Translations under genes and position numbers: made by a program
The notes under the pieces: model-generated
What the model was told of the DNA's origin: nothing
Seen by the model: only the letters and a program-made list of their open reading frames with translations
The model's database searches: none
Part shown: in pieces, positions 17,775 to 27,829 of the stretch
Numbering within the stretch: the first letter of the stretch is position 1
Layout: each line of letters begins with the position of its first letter
NCBI RefSeq assembly: GCF_000003815.2
Contig: NC_049993.1
Location: 21,054,223-21,088,217 of the forward strand
Direction: 5' to 3'
DNA: 33,995 bases
From: Branchiostoma floridae
Taxonomy: Eukaryota; Chordata; Leptocardii; Amphioxiformes; Branchiostomatidae

Positions 17775-18445
17775 NNNNNNNNNNNNNNNNNNNNNNNNNN
17801 NNNNNNNNNNNNNNNNNNNNNNNNNNNNNNNNNNNNNNNNNNNNNNNNNNNNNNNNNNNNNNNNNNNNNNNNNNNNNNNNNNNNNNNNNNNNNNNNNNNN
17901 NNNNNNNNNNNNNNNNNNNNNNNNNNNNNNNNNNNNNNNNNNNNNNNNNNNNNNNNNNNNNNNNNNNNNNNNNNNNNNNNNNNNNNNNNNNNNNNNNNNN
18001 NNNNNNNNNNNNNNNNNNNNNNNNNNNNNNNNNNNNNNNNNNNNNNNNNNNNNNNNNNNNNNNNNNNNNNNNNNNNNNNNNNNNNNNNNNNNNNNNNNNN
18101 NNNNNNNNNNNNNNNNNNNNNNNNNNNNNNNNNNNNNNNNNNNNNNNNNNNNNNNNNNNNNNNNNNNNNNNNNNNNNNNNNNNNNNNNNNNNNNNNNNNN
18201 NNNNNNNNNNNNNNNNNNNNNNNNNNNNNNNNNNNNNNNNNNNNNNNNNNNNNNNNNNNNNNNNNNNNNNNNNNNNNNNNNNNNNNNNNNNNNNNNNNNN
18301 NNNNNNNNNNNNNNNNNNNNNNNNNNNNNNNNNNNNNNNNNNNNNNNNNNNNNNNNNNNNNNNNNNNNNNNNNNNNNNNNNNNNNNNNNNNNNNNNNNNN
18401 NNNNNNNNNNNNNNNNNNNNNNNNNNNNNNNNNNNNNNNNNNNNN
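17775..18445. other. Assembly gap (671 N)
   Basis: This is a run of undetermined bases. The long frames across it consist of unknown residues and carry no information. The gap length may be an estimate, since the gap sits inside a tandem array. Confidence 1.
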
Positions 18446-18610
18446 TCAGTACCAGTCAGGGTCACGGCGGTCCTGCCGTTTTCTTGATAGTTCTTTCAGG
18501 CTCATGTAGTGTCTACTGAGTGGCATGTAGGGCAGCAAGTTTCCTTACTACTTTAAAAGTATGGTGTTCACAGGGAGCAGTTGCTAGCCTCTTTCCTTGA
18601 ACATCGCCTG

Positions 18611-18850
18611 CACTATGGATTCAACAGGTTAACTATTTCTGCAGTATGGGTTCATCAGGTAACTATTCCTGCAGTATGGGTTCATCAGGTAACTATTTTT
18701 GCAGTATGGGTTCTTCAGGTAACTATTTCTGCAGTATGGGTTCATCAGGTAACTATTTCTGCAGTATGGGTTCATCAGGCAACTATTTTTGCAGTATGGG
18801 TTCTTCAGGTAACTATTTCTGCAGTATGGATTCTTCAGGTAACTATTTCG
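18611..18850 (+). repeat. 30-bp minisatellite, 8 copies, open in several frames
   Basis: The unit is ATGGGTTCATCAGGTAACTA followed by TTTCTGCAGT. Seven regular units start at 18646, 18676, 18706, 18736, 18766, 18796 and 18826, preceded by one unit with a 1-nt insertion. As 30 is a multiple of 3, frames stay open on both strands (79-114 codons). In the frame reading MGSSGNYFCS, three of the four variable positions in units 1-6 are synonymous third positions and one gives F to S. The frame continues for about 45 residues after the array to a stop at 18988. No signal peptide, splice site or known domain is seen, so a protein is possible but unproven. Confidence 0.85.
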
Positions 18851-19109
18851 CACAACGCGAGATATCAAACATGGAGGTTTCGCTGCAGTACCTTAGCAAG
18901 TTGCTAGTGGGCCCATTATCGAACTGCCACTTCGATTTTCCGACCCCTACGTACCCACCCACCAAATATCATCAGGAGTTATGCTGGTGACGGACAGCGT
19001 GACAAACACACGCACAAGGCAAAAACAAAACCTTGGCCATTCTGGCAAAGGTAACTACAGGAGTCATTCTGTCTCAAAACAGCCACCAGAGTTGAGATTC
19101 ATCCTTGAC

Positions 19110-19350
19110 TTTGACTCCACGTTGCTTCTGGTGACGTCGTTTGAATGAAAGAGCCACTAAAAGCCGGTTCAGCCGCCGCCACAGTTTAACCTCTGATTGT
19201 CGCCTACGCCGAAAGTAAGAATTATACATAATTCTCTGCGCCGAGCGCCCCGTCATCAAGCCTAACCAGATTCACATCGAGTTACAAACACGATTCCAGC
19301 CGAGTTACGGCGGTGACAACTGTCTCGTCTGTCCGCTTGTCACCACTGGA
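19110..19350. promoter_or_regulatory. Unique region with palindromes and TF-like sites
   Basis: AGAATTAT-AC-ATAATTCT (19218-19235) is a perfect 8-bp inverted repeat of homeodomain-like cores. GGTGACAA (19312-19319) and TTGTCACC (19337-19344) form a second 8-bp inverted repeat with Meis/TGIF-like TGACA words. GGTGACGTCGT carries a CRE-like core. It is non-repetitive; an enhancer is inferred. Confidence 0.3.
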
Positions 19351-20140
19351 ACGGTTTAGTTATGACTATGAAGAAATCAAAGTTAGCAAGCCTGTGTATC
19401 ATTAGGGTCAAAGGCCGACAGTGCTGACACAACTAACCCTGGTCTCGTTATCTTTGCGACACGTTTTGATAGTAAGTTTGTCGAATTACGGAGTAATAGA
19501 ATCGTAACATCTCTCTACATTTCTTTCATTGCCAACAAGTTTTTATTCACGAAGTTGATGGGCCTCTACATCTTCGGGGACAAAGGTCAATTGTAGATAT
19601 ATTTGCAGCCATGTTTTGTTAACTATAATGACACTTTTTGATAATATAGAAGACCGTAAAATTAAGGGTGTAGTTTGGGAAGTACTTGGTGTCACATATG
19701 TCTATAGCCTGCGAACGTTTAATTGCCAGAAAGTCTCAATTCTGAGCCAATCAAGATTGATAAGTCTGTACTGCATCAGCAAAAGTCAACTGTTACATAC
19801 TCGGCAGCTGTATTCTGATCACTGTAACGATACCGTTTGATGGCTAGGATCATAGGTTTAACTGTGCAGTTTGTACCGTATTTAACGTCTCATGTCTTAC
19901 ATCAGTGGATCGTCTTTAATACATACCTTCTCCGGCCGTGTGTTGTAATGAAGTCGTGTGTTTGCGTTGAACTGTGAGTAAAACTAGATGATCGTTTGTT
20001 ATCGCTATTTTGGTTCAGAACTGGAAAGCTTGTAAGATATAATAGACTAAACTTTATTTAACCAGCGCTTCAAATGATAAATGATTGGCAGTTACGTTAC
20101 TTTTCACGGAGTAGACATGTGAGTACTTTGTTATCGATGT
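19351..20140. other. No gene seen
   Basis: AT-leaning sequence with no recognised coding or repeat feature. A 74-codon frame at 19616 has no motif. Confidence 0.35.
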
Positions 20141-20146
20141 TTAAAG

Positions 20147-20528
20147 TTGAAATGTAGTTTTATGTTATATGACAATTCTTATGCTACATTTGCCCTACAA
20201 GCTTGTGAAGCTATTCAGTCTTCTCAGCAAAGTTTGCAAAAGTGTGTTGGAGTTTGTAGCTGCGGGTTTGCCCGGCTTATCGCTAAATGGAACCCACCAC
20301 AACCTTCTGCAGGTAATGGTGTCAGGGACACATGTAGGTGCCTCCCTAAGCCGGCCATGGCGGCAGGGGTGCACCAGTGCAGCCTGTTCAGGCGCTGGGA
20401 GGTGTCACACGAGGACGGCAGGCTCCCCTGGCGGTCGTTTGCTTCGCCTTTTTGCCACAGGGAGACGTGATTTAGTCAATCAGAGGGATTCCTGTGTTAT
20501 TTGCGGTGCTCTTAGGCATCCCCGCTAG
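20147..20528 (+). other. Overlapping open frames, unrecognised
   Basis: Two + frames (107 and 119 codons) overlap across a GC-richer block. An acceptor-like TTCAGTCTTCTCAG ends at 20228 and a donor-like CTGCAG|GTAATG follows at 20311-20312, so an ~83-bp exon (20229-20311) is conceivable. No domain is recognised and the frame is ambiguous. I do not call a gene. Confidence 0.2.
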
Positions 20529-21050
20529 CGTCTACCTAAGGTTCCGCAAGTATTATATAACCTCTCCACAAACAGCATGGTAACTTGGGTTCATCATATC
20601 TTTGTTGTTCTTTTATGAAACACTTATCAAATAGAGTGTTTGGCTGAAAACTCAGTCAAAAGTCAAAGCAAAGCCTTATTGCACTTCAACTATAAAATTG
20701 GATACAAATTGGAGATTTACTTCCAGACATTTTGAGTGACATGCATCAATCTTCAGCTTTACTAAAAGGAACTTTCAGAACAATTCTAGTGACGATAAAG
20801 AAAAGTTATGAATGTCAAGTTGTAGATTTTGAATTTCCTTTCAATATTGTTTGCCTGTATGTCTAATCTTTATATAGGCAAACTTCAACTGGTTACTCAG
20901 TAAAACATGTTTCACCTGAGTTCACAATGAGTCTTTTACCTTCGCCTTGTCATAGCCGGTTATGAAGTTAGTTCCACGTTTCCACCTGCTCAATTACTGA
21001 GCCTTCCTGACAGGCGTGCTAACAACAACGTCAATAGGAAATCAGCCTTT
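20529..21050. other. No gene seen
   Basis: Average to AT-rich sequence without recognisable features. Confidence 0.35.
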
Positions 21051-21054
21051 CATG

Positions 21055-21310
21055 GCGGGATGATAACTTCATTATCGCAAGACAGACGAGATTGTTTTCC
21101 TGTACGTGTGCGGATGGCTCCCGGGGGAGGCCGCGCGTCACACAGAACAGCCCCCGCGGGAGGCCGCGCGTCACACAGAACGGCCCTCGCGGGAGGCGCG
21201 CGGCTCATGGAACGGCTCCCGGCGGGCCTCGCGCTCCAGTACCGACGACAAAAGCGGCGGTTGCCGTTCCCCCTGGTACGGGATAACGTAATAAAGCCAG
21301 CATTGTAAAC
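21055..21310. promoter_or_regulatory. CpG-rich region with a 33-bp triplication
   Basis: AGGCCGCGCGTCACACAGAAC starts at 21128 and 21161, with a shortened third copy at 21194 (33-bp period). The block is strongly CpG-rich and sits in AT-richer flanks, so a CpG island or regulatory element is plausible. The 61-115 codon frames in several registers come from the GC content and the multiple-of-3 period. Confidence 0.4.
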
Positions 21311-22010
21311 GGCTCTCTCTGATTGTGTGCGGAAAATAAAGAGATTATAAAGAAACATGGATTTCCGCCTGTAATATAATAGAGGACACATCCACACTCG
21401 CTAAGGACTATAAAATACGAGGTTTGTCTGGCAATGGCTGGGCGTAAAACTAAAACAGTAGGAAACGCTTAAAAATTCGCGTCGGCGTATCATAGGATAT
21501 TGTAATTCTAATAACATCGTAAGCAACTATGTTATTTCTACTGCTCTGAATTTATAAAATCTGTCTGCTACCCTTTTTGGAGAGGTACTTAGTCCAGTTT
21601 CAACCAAAATCAGCTTTCCACAATAAAAATGGTGACGAAGGTATTGTCATTATGTATTTTGTCGCGCATAGCGTGTTTATCGGTTTGTTATTGCTCGTTG
21701 TTTGGGCTGTAAATACACATTATATGCTGTAATCACAGTAAGGTGCATTTAAATGCTACACTATGCTGTTTATCCGATTATCACTCAAGTTGTAGTATGG
21801 AATGACTTTATGTCGTAAAATGCGCCATTTCCTGTCTCCTCGTCAAAAGTACGGTACTTGTTGATTGTGTTATAACGCTAAACTAAGATTCTATGACAAG
21901 CAACGTGTAGCTTCAGACAAAGTAGTTTTTGATGACGTTGATTTACTAGTTGTCCTAAGAACCTCAAACGTATACTAAAGCGACTCACTCACGGCCCACT
22001 CAACATTACA
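21311..22010. other. No gene seen
   Basis: AT-rich sequence; no recognised feature. Confidence 0.35.
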
Positions 22011-22014
22011 GAAG

Positions 22015-22330
22015 ATGAAGGTAGTGGGTTGTATTCCACTGTGCCTAATGTACGGTGTTGGAAGGTGGAGCACGACCCTCTCCTCCATTGCCCTTTACCT
22101 CCCCAGCCGACGTCAGGTAAACATTTTACACCTGGATAGCGAAAAAGTGAAATGATTTTTCCCAAGGTCTTAACAAAAACAGGAAACAAAGAAAAATCTT
22201 GTAAGGTGTAGTTCCCAAGGACATAAACCTCTCAAAGCCTCTCACTCTCAAAGTCAGGACTATCAGGAATCGAATCCGAGACCTCTCGATCTAGTGCCGC
22301 TAGCCCGGCCATTCGGCCACACGATCCCAC
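22015..22330 (-). mobile_element. tRNA-derived SINE, family 1, copy 2
   Basis: On the minus strand the A-box is TGGCCGAATGG (+ 22309-22319), a good match to pol III consensus, and the B-box is GGATTCGATTCC (+ 22266-22277). The body shares CTCTCCTCCATTGCCCTTTA, CCTCCCCAGCCGACGTCAGG and the GGGTTGTATTCCACTGTG block with 7165-7445, and has TTCCCAAGGACA where this SINE class usually has a GCCCAAGGACA module. A C15 run follows at 22337-22351. Confidence 0.8.
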
Positions 22331-22484
22331 CAAATACCCCCCCCCCCCCCCGACTGTCACGACCATGTGAGGAAGACGCTTACAGCTTCAGACCCTCCGG
22401 TCACGACTAGTGCCATTAGGGATGAGCTATTTACCCATAACATCAGGAACTCCTATTGTCATTCTGCCTCAATTAAGGCAACAG

Positions 22485-22606
22485 CCCGGAAATATACACA
22501 ACAGACCCGTCTCCTGGGACACCGCGGAGGCACCGGGCAGGTCCTCGGGACCTCCGCTCTCTTCTCCCGACAACAATCGCGGATTAGTCCGCCGGAGTCC
22601 CTGCAG
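22485..22606 (+). CDS. Candidate exon with a perfect CAG|GTAAGT donor
   Basis: The right edge is CCCTGCAG|GTAAGTGCC (donor GT at 22607), the full U1 consensus. A possible acceptor is the CAACAG at 22479-22484, after a moderate pyrimidine stretch. Between them one frame is fully open for 40 codons plus 2 nt (phase 2 exit) and reads PGNIHNRPVSWDTAEAPGRS at its start, a Pro/Ser/Arg-rich segment without a known domain. A second frame is also open, so the reading frame is uncertain. It could be a 5' noncoding exon. I do not recognise the product. Confidence 0.35.
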
Positions 22607-22770
22607 GTAAGTGCCGCCCGGTGCAGTGTTGTCTGCATGTATAATTGATGTGGGAGTTATGTAGGATCAGCCAACAGGAAGCAGCCGACAAAGGAATGTC
22701 CGATAGAACACGCGACGGGACGACAAAGGGTCGCAGGGATGTAGACAGGCTGGATCAGGCGCACCACTTT

Positions 22771-23290
22771 AGAACGCACCGTGGGTTCCGCAGGGTGGTA
22801 ATAAAATAAAGGATACCAGTACTACATTGTGTGTCAACTTGCTAATCTTACTGCAAGTTGGCAGAAAAAACTGGCAAAAAAGGAGCGCAATTCCCTAAAG
22901 TTCTGCGATTAGGCAGAGAAAATAAATCAAAATTACGCAACTAGACCCCTTGTTGATGGGAAGTACAACTCCAGAACGCACCGTGGATTTGGTCGGGTAT
23001 CAGAAGACACCAGCCTAACATTTTGTGTCAACTTGCTAATCTTACCTCTGGGACGAGGTTGGCAGAAAACATGATAAAAAATTGAAATGTTCTCCCTTAT
23101 TTTACTCGAAAGAAGACCGAATCAATCAAAGGTACTAAACTGCACATCACCGTGGAGTCAGCCTGGGATGGGGAATGCTGGGACTCAGTTCCGGGGGCTA
23201 ATCTTGCTTCCAAGACAAAGATAGAGAAAGGAAGTAGAATTTCCCCATAGTTCTGCGATAAGACAGAGAAAATAAATCAAATCTACTATA
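22771..23290 (+). repeat. Diverged ~170-200-bp tandem repeat, about 3 copies
   Basis: AGAACGCACCGTGG starts at 22771 and 22974, and a weaker CATCACCGTGG at about 23147. GTGTCAACTTGCTAATCTTA occurs in the first two, and AGTTCTGCGAT..GACAGAGAAAATAAATCAAA-type sequence in the first and third. One element of it recurs at 14366. Confidence 0.75.
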
Positions 23291-23439
23291 GACTAGACGT
23301 CGCGCTGAGTTCAAAGGGTTTCTAACTTAACATTTTGCTTAACACCATGAAAGAATAGTAAAGAAAGATATTATTGTCCCATCACTTGCAATAACACAAA
23401 GGAATGTATCACTGAGCCCTACGTACACCGCGGTGAAAC

Positions 23440-23620
23440 ACGTCTGTCAACTTCTCAACACAGTGCAGCCCTAAAACCTGTCAAGTCAACCTCCTCCTGT
23501 CACAAAAGAACTTTTCTTCCTGCTACCGTTAAGCTATGGAACTGCCTCCCACAGGACATTGTAGATACTGAACTTCAAACGAAAAGTAAAAGCCCACCTC
23601 ACCGCTACTCGCCAGCGTGC
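23440..23620 (+). mobile_element. Decayed non-LTR reverse-transcriptase C-terminus
   Basis: From 23501 one frame reads HKRTFLPATVKLWNCLPQDI and then VDTE. This fits the conserved C-terminal end of CR1/L2/Jockey-type reverse transcriptases (an F.P.....WN.LP..IV pattern). The following AAAGCCCACCTCACC region reads like the usual K..HL end but in a shifted frame, so a frameshift lies near 23580. No catalytic domain is present. It is a 5'-truncated, inactive remnant. Confidence 0.6.
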
Positions 23621-23624
23621 TGTA

Positions 23625-23960
23625 TTGTAATAATGTTATTAAGTTCAGCACAGCTGCTAATGATGGGGTGTGGTCACAGCATAGATTAAAAAAAGGTACT
23701 AAACGATTCTAACCCCTACCGCCTGTCTGATTTCTTGGTGAACTGACTTAGTCTGATTTCAGGAAAAGCTCAAGAACACCAGACAATTTTTACCGTAGTT
23801 TAAACATTTCATCTGTCCTTAGTGCTGAAACTGTTGTTATTGCCGATATTTTTCTCTCTCTCGTCATCTGAAGTACATAATGTCTAAATTACAGCCCAAC
23901 AAGACAATGTTGGGTTGAAATTAGGTTTTGTAAGTGTCAACTTGGCTTTTCATAACTGGC
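23625..23960. other. No gene seen
   Basis: Probably the 3' continuation of the LINE remnant at first, then unassigned sequence. A small inverted repeat CCCAACAAGACAATGTTGGG sits at 23897-23916. Confidence 0.3.
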
Positions 23961-23964
23961 TTTC

Positions 23965-24233
23965 CTTTCAGCCGACCAAGTCCATGCTATGTGCATGGCT
24001 GGCTTGCCTTACAGATTAGGCTGTAATTACGTACCGAACTGTCCGCGTATGGCTTGTCGAAGTAATAGTTTTTTTCCCCAACCTTTCTACCGTCTACAAA
24101 CCTTTTAGCCTGGCAAGTTCGTGCTATGTATGTGCTATTGTCTTAAAGATTTGGCTGTAATTACGTACCGAACTGTCCTCGTATGGCCTGTCGAAGTAAT
24201 AGTTTTTGTCTTAAACCTTTCTACCGTCTACAA
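23965..24233 (+). repeat. 134-bp tandem duplication
   Basis: CTGTAATTACGTACCGAACT starts at 24021 and 24155. Both copies continue with TGTCGAAGTAATAGTTTTT and CCTTTCTACCGTCTACAAAC. There are two copies only. Confidence 0.9.
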
Positions 24234-24300
24234 ACTTAATGAAGTACATGGGGCATCTCCTTGAACACAGGACTCCACTTTTACGTCCCTTCCCAAAGTT

Positions 24301-24400
24301 CTACCCCAGATCCGAACCGGGGGCTCCAAGTTACTAACTAATTGGAACCAGGAGCTCAACTGTGAAGCTACTAACAATTAGTTAAACTACAGGGACATCC
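24301..24400 (-). mobile_element. tRNA-derived SINE, family 2, copy 2
   Basis: On the minus strand: GGATGTCCCTGTAGTTTAAC, a CACAGTTGAGCTCCTGGTTC block, then CCGGTTCGGATCTGGGG (B-box-like). This matches 8688-8774 in order and spacing. Confidence 0.7.
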
Positions 24401-24419
24401 ATAGAAGACACTGGTATAG

Positions 24420-25745
24420 TCGCAAGGCGTAGTACCTCTGTTTTTAACCGCCTTACAAGTCTCGAGTTTCAATATAGGACGCTATTAGCGCTTCAAGTCA
24501 GGCGAGTCACTGCCTTGCACGTTGTTGTACATCTACTTGACGTGTACTTTTATTTCTACATTTCTACAGAACTTTATTTTTACATTTCTATATGAAATGA
24601 TTTCTTTACAAGTCTCAAGTTTGACGACGGGGCCTTATCAGCGCTCCCAGCCATCCCTTCTTCCTTGTGTATATCCGTACATCGCCGGACGCGTTCATCT
24701 CCATTCCTCAGGGCTCTATTCTTGGCCGCGGACTTCCTTCCAAGTTTCAGTTTCACGATGGGACCTATTAGCGATCCCAGGCGCCCCGATTCCCGATAAC
24801 CTTTTCTTCGTAGAGACACTATGAGAGTTATCAGACGTAAGAAATGCTGCTGTCTTAAAGATTCTGAAACTCCAGATTCAAAGTATCAAGATTCACGATG
24901 GGACCTAATTAGCGTTAAATGCCTTCCTCCTTCCCTGTATATAGCCGTACGCCTCAAGATGTACTTCTCCAGGACTCTGTTCTTAACCGCTGACTTGCTT
25001 GCAAGTTCCAAGTTTCACAAGGGGACTTCAGTAGCGTTTCCAGTCGTTCCACGTCCCCATACATTGTCCTGCATCTATCAGACGCGTATTTCTCTTTCTG
25101 CAAAACTCAGTTCTCAACCGCTGACTTCTTCACAAGTTTCACGTTTTACGAGGGAACTTGATTGGCGCTTCCCCGCGTCTCCATACATTGCCCTACATCC
25201 ATCAGACGCGTATTTCTTTTTCTACATAGCTCAGTTCTGACTTCTTCACAAGTTTCAAGAGGGGACAGTATTAGCGCTTGCAGTGGTCCCCACGTCTCCA
25301 TACATTACCCTACAGCTATCAGACGCGTGTTTCTATTTCTACATAGCTCTGTTCTGACTTCTTCACAAGTTTCAAGAGTGGACAGTATTAGCGCTTGCAG
25401 TCGTTCCACGTCCGCATACATTACCTACATCGATCAGACGCGCATTTCTACTTCTACATAACTCAGTTTGCAACCTTGGACTTCTTCACAGGTTCTTAGT
25501 TTCACGAGGGGACTTCATTAGACCTTCCAGTTGTCCCACGTCCCCACACCTTACCTACATCCATCAGACGCGTATTTCTGCATAACTTAACCCTGACTTC
25601 TTCACAGGTTCTTAGTTTCACGAGGGGACTTCATTAGACCTTCCAGTTGTCCCACGTCCCCACATCTTACCTACATCCATCAGACGCGTATTTCTGCATA
25701 ACTCAACTCTGACTTCTTCACAAGTTTCAGGAGGGGACAGTACGA
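24420..25745 (+). repeat. ~119-bp satellite, about 11 diverged copies
   Basis: The landmark ATCAGACGCGTATTTCT or a close variant occurs at about 25077, 25200, 25318, 25434, 25560 and 25680. Each unit also has CTGACTTCTTCACAAGTTTC, an AGGGGAC block and TTAGCGCTTCCAG or a variant. Earlier, more diverged units extend the array left to about 24420. The right edge at 25745 runs into GC-rich sequence. Frames of 99-139 codons within it are repeat artefacts. Confidence 0.85.
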
Positions 25746-25900
25746 GCCACTTCCCTGTCCGCGAGCATTACCCAGTCCTCCCGGGAGGCATTCCCGCCCC
25801 GCGCGGCCTGACCCGCGTTTTAACCCCTTTTGTCTGGGCGCGCGTAACGAGGCAGTTAGCGGGGGTAAACACCAGAAAATAGCCGCACGCACTCGTCCTA
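25746..25900. other. GC-rich spacer
   Basis: A CpG-rich stretch (CCCGGGAGGC, CCGCGCGGCC, GGGCGCGCGTAACG) between two arrays. No gene is recognised. Confidence 0.3.
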
Positions 25901-25901
25901 A

Positions 25902-26040
25902 AGTGACCCATTCCTCTTTAGAACATGCACAAAACCGCACAGAGTGACCCATCCCTCTTTAGTAGACTTTACAGCATGCACAAACCCGCTCGGAGTGACC
26001 CATCTCTCTTTACAGCGCACACAACCCCGCACACAAACCC
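25902..26040 (+). repeat. ~40-50-bp short tandem repeat, 3 copies
   Basis: AGTGACCCAT..CTCTTTA occurs at about 25902, 25941 and 25995, and GCATGCACAAA-CCGC or ACATGCACAAAACCGC follows the first two. Copies are irregular. The start of the frames at 25925 and 25944 falls in this array. Confidence 0.75.
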
Positions 26041-26049
26041 GCCTGATGG

Positions 26050-26303
26050 ATCCTTCACACCCGTTACGGCGCCACCTTCAAAGCAGTTTCGGACAATTTG
26101 GAACCACTTTGCCATGGCAACGGTTCCCTGGTGACGGACGGTTTTGGCGCGAGGTGTTTGATGAGGTTGTTGAGCGGCAGGACGACACTCTCCTCCTGCA
26201 TCAGGACCGGATAACGAGGACTGGCGAGGATGAGGAGGACTTTTATGAAGTCCGACAGAGTGGGAAGCGGTACGGACGCCGGCACTTACACATAAACTGT
26301 TAA
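26050..26303 (+). CDS. Open-frame fragment with protein-like composition
   Basis: The end of the 119-codon frame 25944-26303 is acidic and charged: it includes FWREVFDEVVERQDDTLLL and TGEDEEDFYEVRQSGKRYG, ending at a TAA at 26301. The composition looks more protein-like than most frames in this window. However, its start lies in a short tandem repeat, the X-box palindrome overlaps it, and two antisense frames (116 and 73 codons) are also open. No domain is recognised. It may be a last exon, a mobile-element fragment or chance. Confidence 0.25.
26108..26135. promoter_or_regulatory. Two adjacent RFX X-box-like sites
   Basis: TTTGCCATGGCAAC (26108-26121) closely fits the X-box (GTTNCCATGGNAAC) bound by RFX factors and holds the 12-bp palindrome TTGCCATGGCAA. 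GTTCCCTGGTGAC (26123-26135) is a weaker second match. In animals such sites mark promoters of ciliary genes and some immune genes. Function here is inferred. Confidence 0.4.
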
Positions 26304-26592
26304 CTGTTGACTGCAGCATTTTAATGGCATGGGATCTGTTTTACAACAGGGATCACATACAGTGCTTTTATAACGCTTATCATTTTCCATATTACATATG
26401 ATCATAACATATCAATACCAGCTTTCGCGCTCTATAAAGATGTGTTACGACGAAGGATACTTTACACAGATATAGCTAGACCTGCCTAGAACATGGTGAA
26501 ACTTATCTGGGTATCTTGAGACCGTCTCAAAGCAAGGTTTTTACAAAGTGTGCGAATTTTTCTGCACAGGGGATGTGAATTCCAAAACGTCG

Positions 26593-26595
<3 letters not shown>

Positions 26596-26661
<66 letters not shown>

Positions 26662-26692
26662 AACACACAAACAAACAAACAGAAATACATAC
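26596..26692 (+). repeat. (CA)n microsatellite
   Basis: An almost pure CA tract, with AAACA interruptions near its 3' end, merges into an (AAAC)n tail. The Cys/Val minus-strand and His/Thr plus-strand frames are artefacts. Confidence 0.98.
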
Positions 26693-27180
26693 TTGCCCAA
26701 GATAAAGACAAAGTTGACTTAGAAACACTATTAAGACGTGTACCTCCCCAACCATCATACAATTCACAGTCGCTTCAGCTCCACTAACTCCCGGGAGACT
26801 CCGGAGCAACAAAGAGCACTCCGGTTCTCATTAGACACTCCGGCTCATGTTTCACTCTGATCATTCTAGCGCGGTATTATCCACATAATCCCTGAGGAGT
26901 ACTTTAAAGTTGGTAACACTGATTCATTGGAATTGCAAGGTAGCAATGCAGGGCGAACCGGCTATCAAAGCGCACTAAAACGGGAGAGACAGTCATCTAA
27001 AGAAAAATTACTTGGTAGACTGTAGCAGTTGTCATCGTTGTTCTTTTTTAAAGAGTTTCAATACCGTTGCTGTCAACTGTATCAAAAATCTTACACGTTT
27101 GACCAATTGCTGACAACACGTATCCGCAAGATCACGTGCCTGTAACTCTCTAGAGATTACGTTCTGTGTGATTGGTCATC
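26693..27180. other. No gene seen
   Basis: No coding gene or repeat is recognised. CACGTG occurs at 27134. Confidence 0.35.
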
Positions 27181-27186
27181 AGTATT

Positions 27187-27227
27187 GATCCTGAAGAAGG
27201 TGACAATGGTCATTGAGAAATTTGATC
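27187..27227 (+). ncRNA. Hammerhead-ribozyme-like motif 1 (degenerate)
   Basis: GATC, then CTGAAGA (27191-27197), a stem-loop GGTGAC-AATG-GTCATT, then GAGAAA, TTT and GATC. This follows the type I hammerhead order: stem I, CUGANGA, stem II, GAAA, cleavage region, stem I. The expected GAAACGUC is replaced by GAAATTT, so cleavage is unlikely. Minimal hammerheads with a CUGAAGA core are known from Penelope-like retroelements; the assignment is by motif and memory. Confidence 0.4.
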
Positions 27228-27604
27228 CGTGTGTTGAAAGAAAGTACAACGTTGCCGTCGTACGAGTGTTGCGCAGTGTGTTGCGACCCCCTTATGATGA
27301 TAATGGTAGCTTCCTTTTGTGTTCCACAGGATCTAGAGAGATTTAGCGCCTGTTTTAGATGCAGAATTCCGCCACTTGTTACGACTATTTGTGTTGCAAC
27401 TAGACACGGAAGGGTTGTTGCAGAGTCAGGTTGGGGGCGTGGGCACCTTGGATGTAATTTGAACTCCTGAGTCTGTCATATAGAATCAGAATTGCTAAAA
27501 ACTAAAGAAAGCACAGCGCGAATTTAAAAGTCTGGCATGTCTCTCAAACACATTTCAGGAATGCGAAATGACAAAAAAACGCTCATTCGGATCCCTGCCA
27601 ACCA

Positions 27605-27829
27605 TCACCACCACCACCCACCCCCCGCCAGGTAGTGGGCTGCTCCAGAGTTGGTGTATCGCACATGACGAGGGCGTTGCCCCCCATGTCTAAGTGACAG
27701 AAAACTGTTGAACAGCAGGATTCTGTCCCTATCTGGTGTAGAGTCTCGTCTATCGTAGCTCGAACAGCCCGTATGTCCGTTTAAAATGTTGTAACCGGCC
27801 CTTAGAAGGGACGTCAAGCAGAGTTCCAT
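27605..27829 (-). other. Unassigned minus-strand open frame
   Basis: A 74-codon frame with a GC-rich, WWW-ending start region from a CCA/CCCC stretch. No domain is seen. Possibly repeat-derived. Confidence 0.2.

Noticed and set aside
17592-18509. Frames of 249-305 codons
   Set aside because: They are mostly unknown bases in the assembly gap.
20147-20528. Two-frame coding gene
   Set aside because: Two overlapping frames with no domain and only a weak donor. It is recorded as an unrecognised region instead.
25944-26319. 116-codon antisense frame over the X-box region
   Set aside because: It mirrors the sense frame, which has the more protein-like charge pattern. No motif supports the antisense reading.
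26486-26812. Cys/Val and His/Thr repeat frames
   Set aside because: They come from the (CA)n microsatellite.
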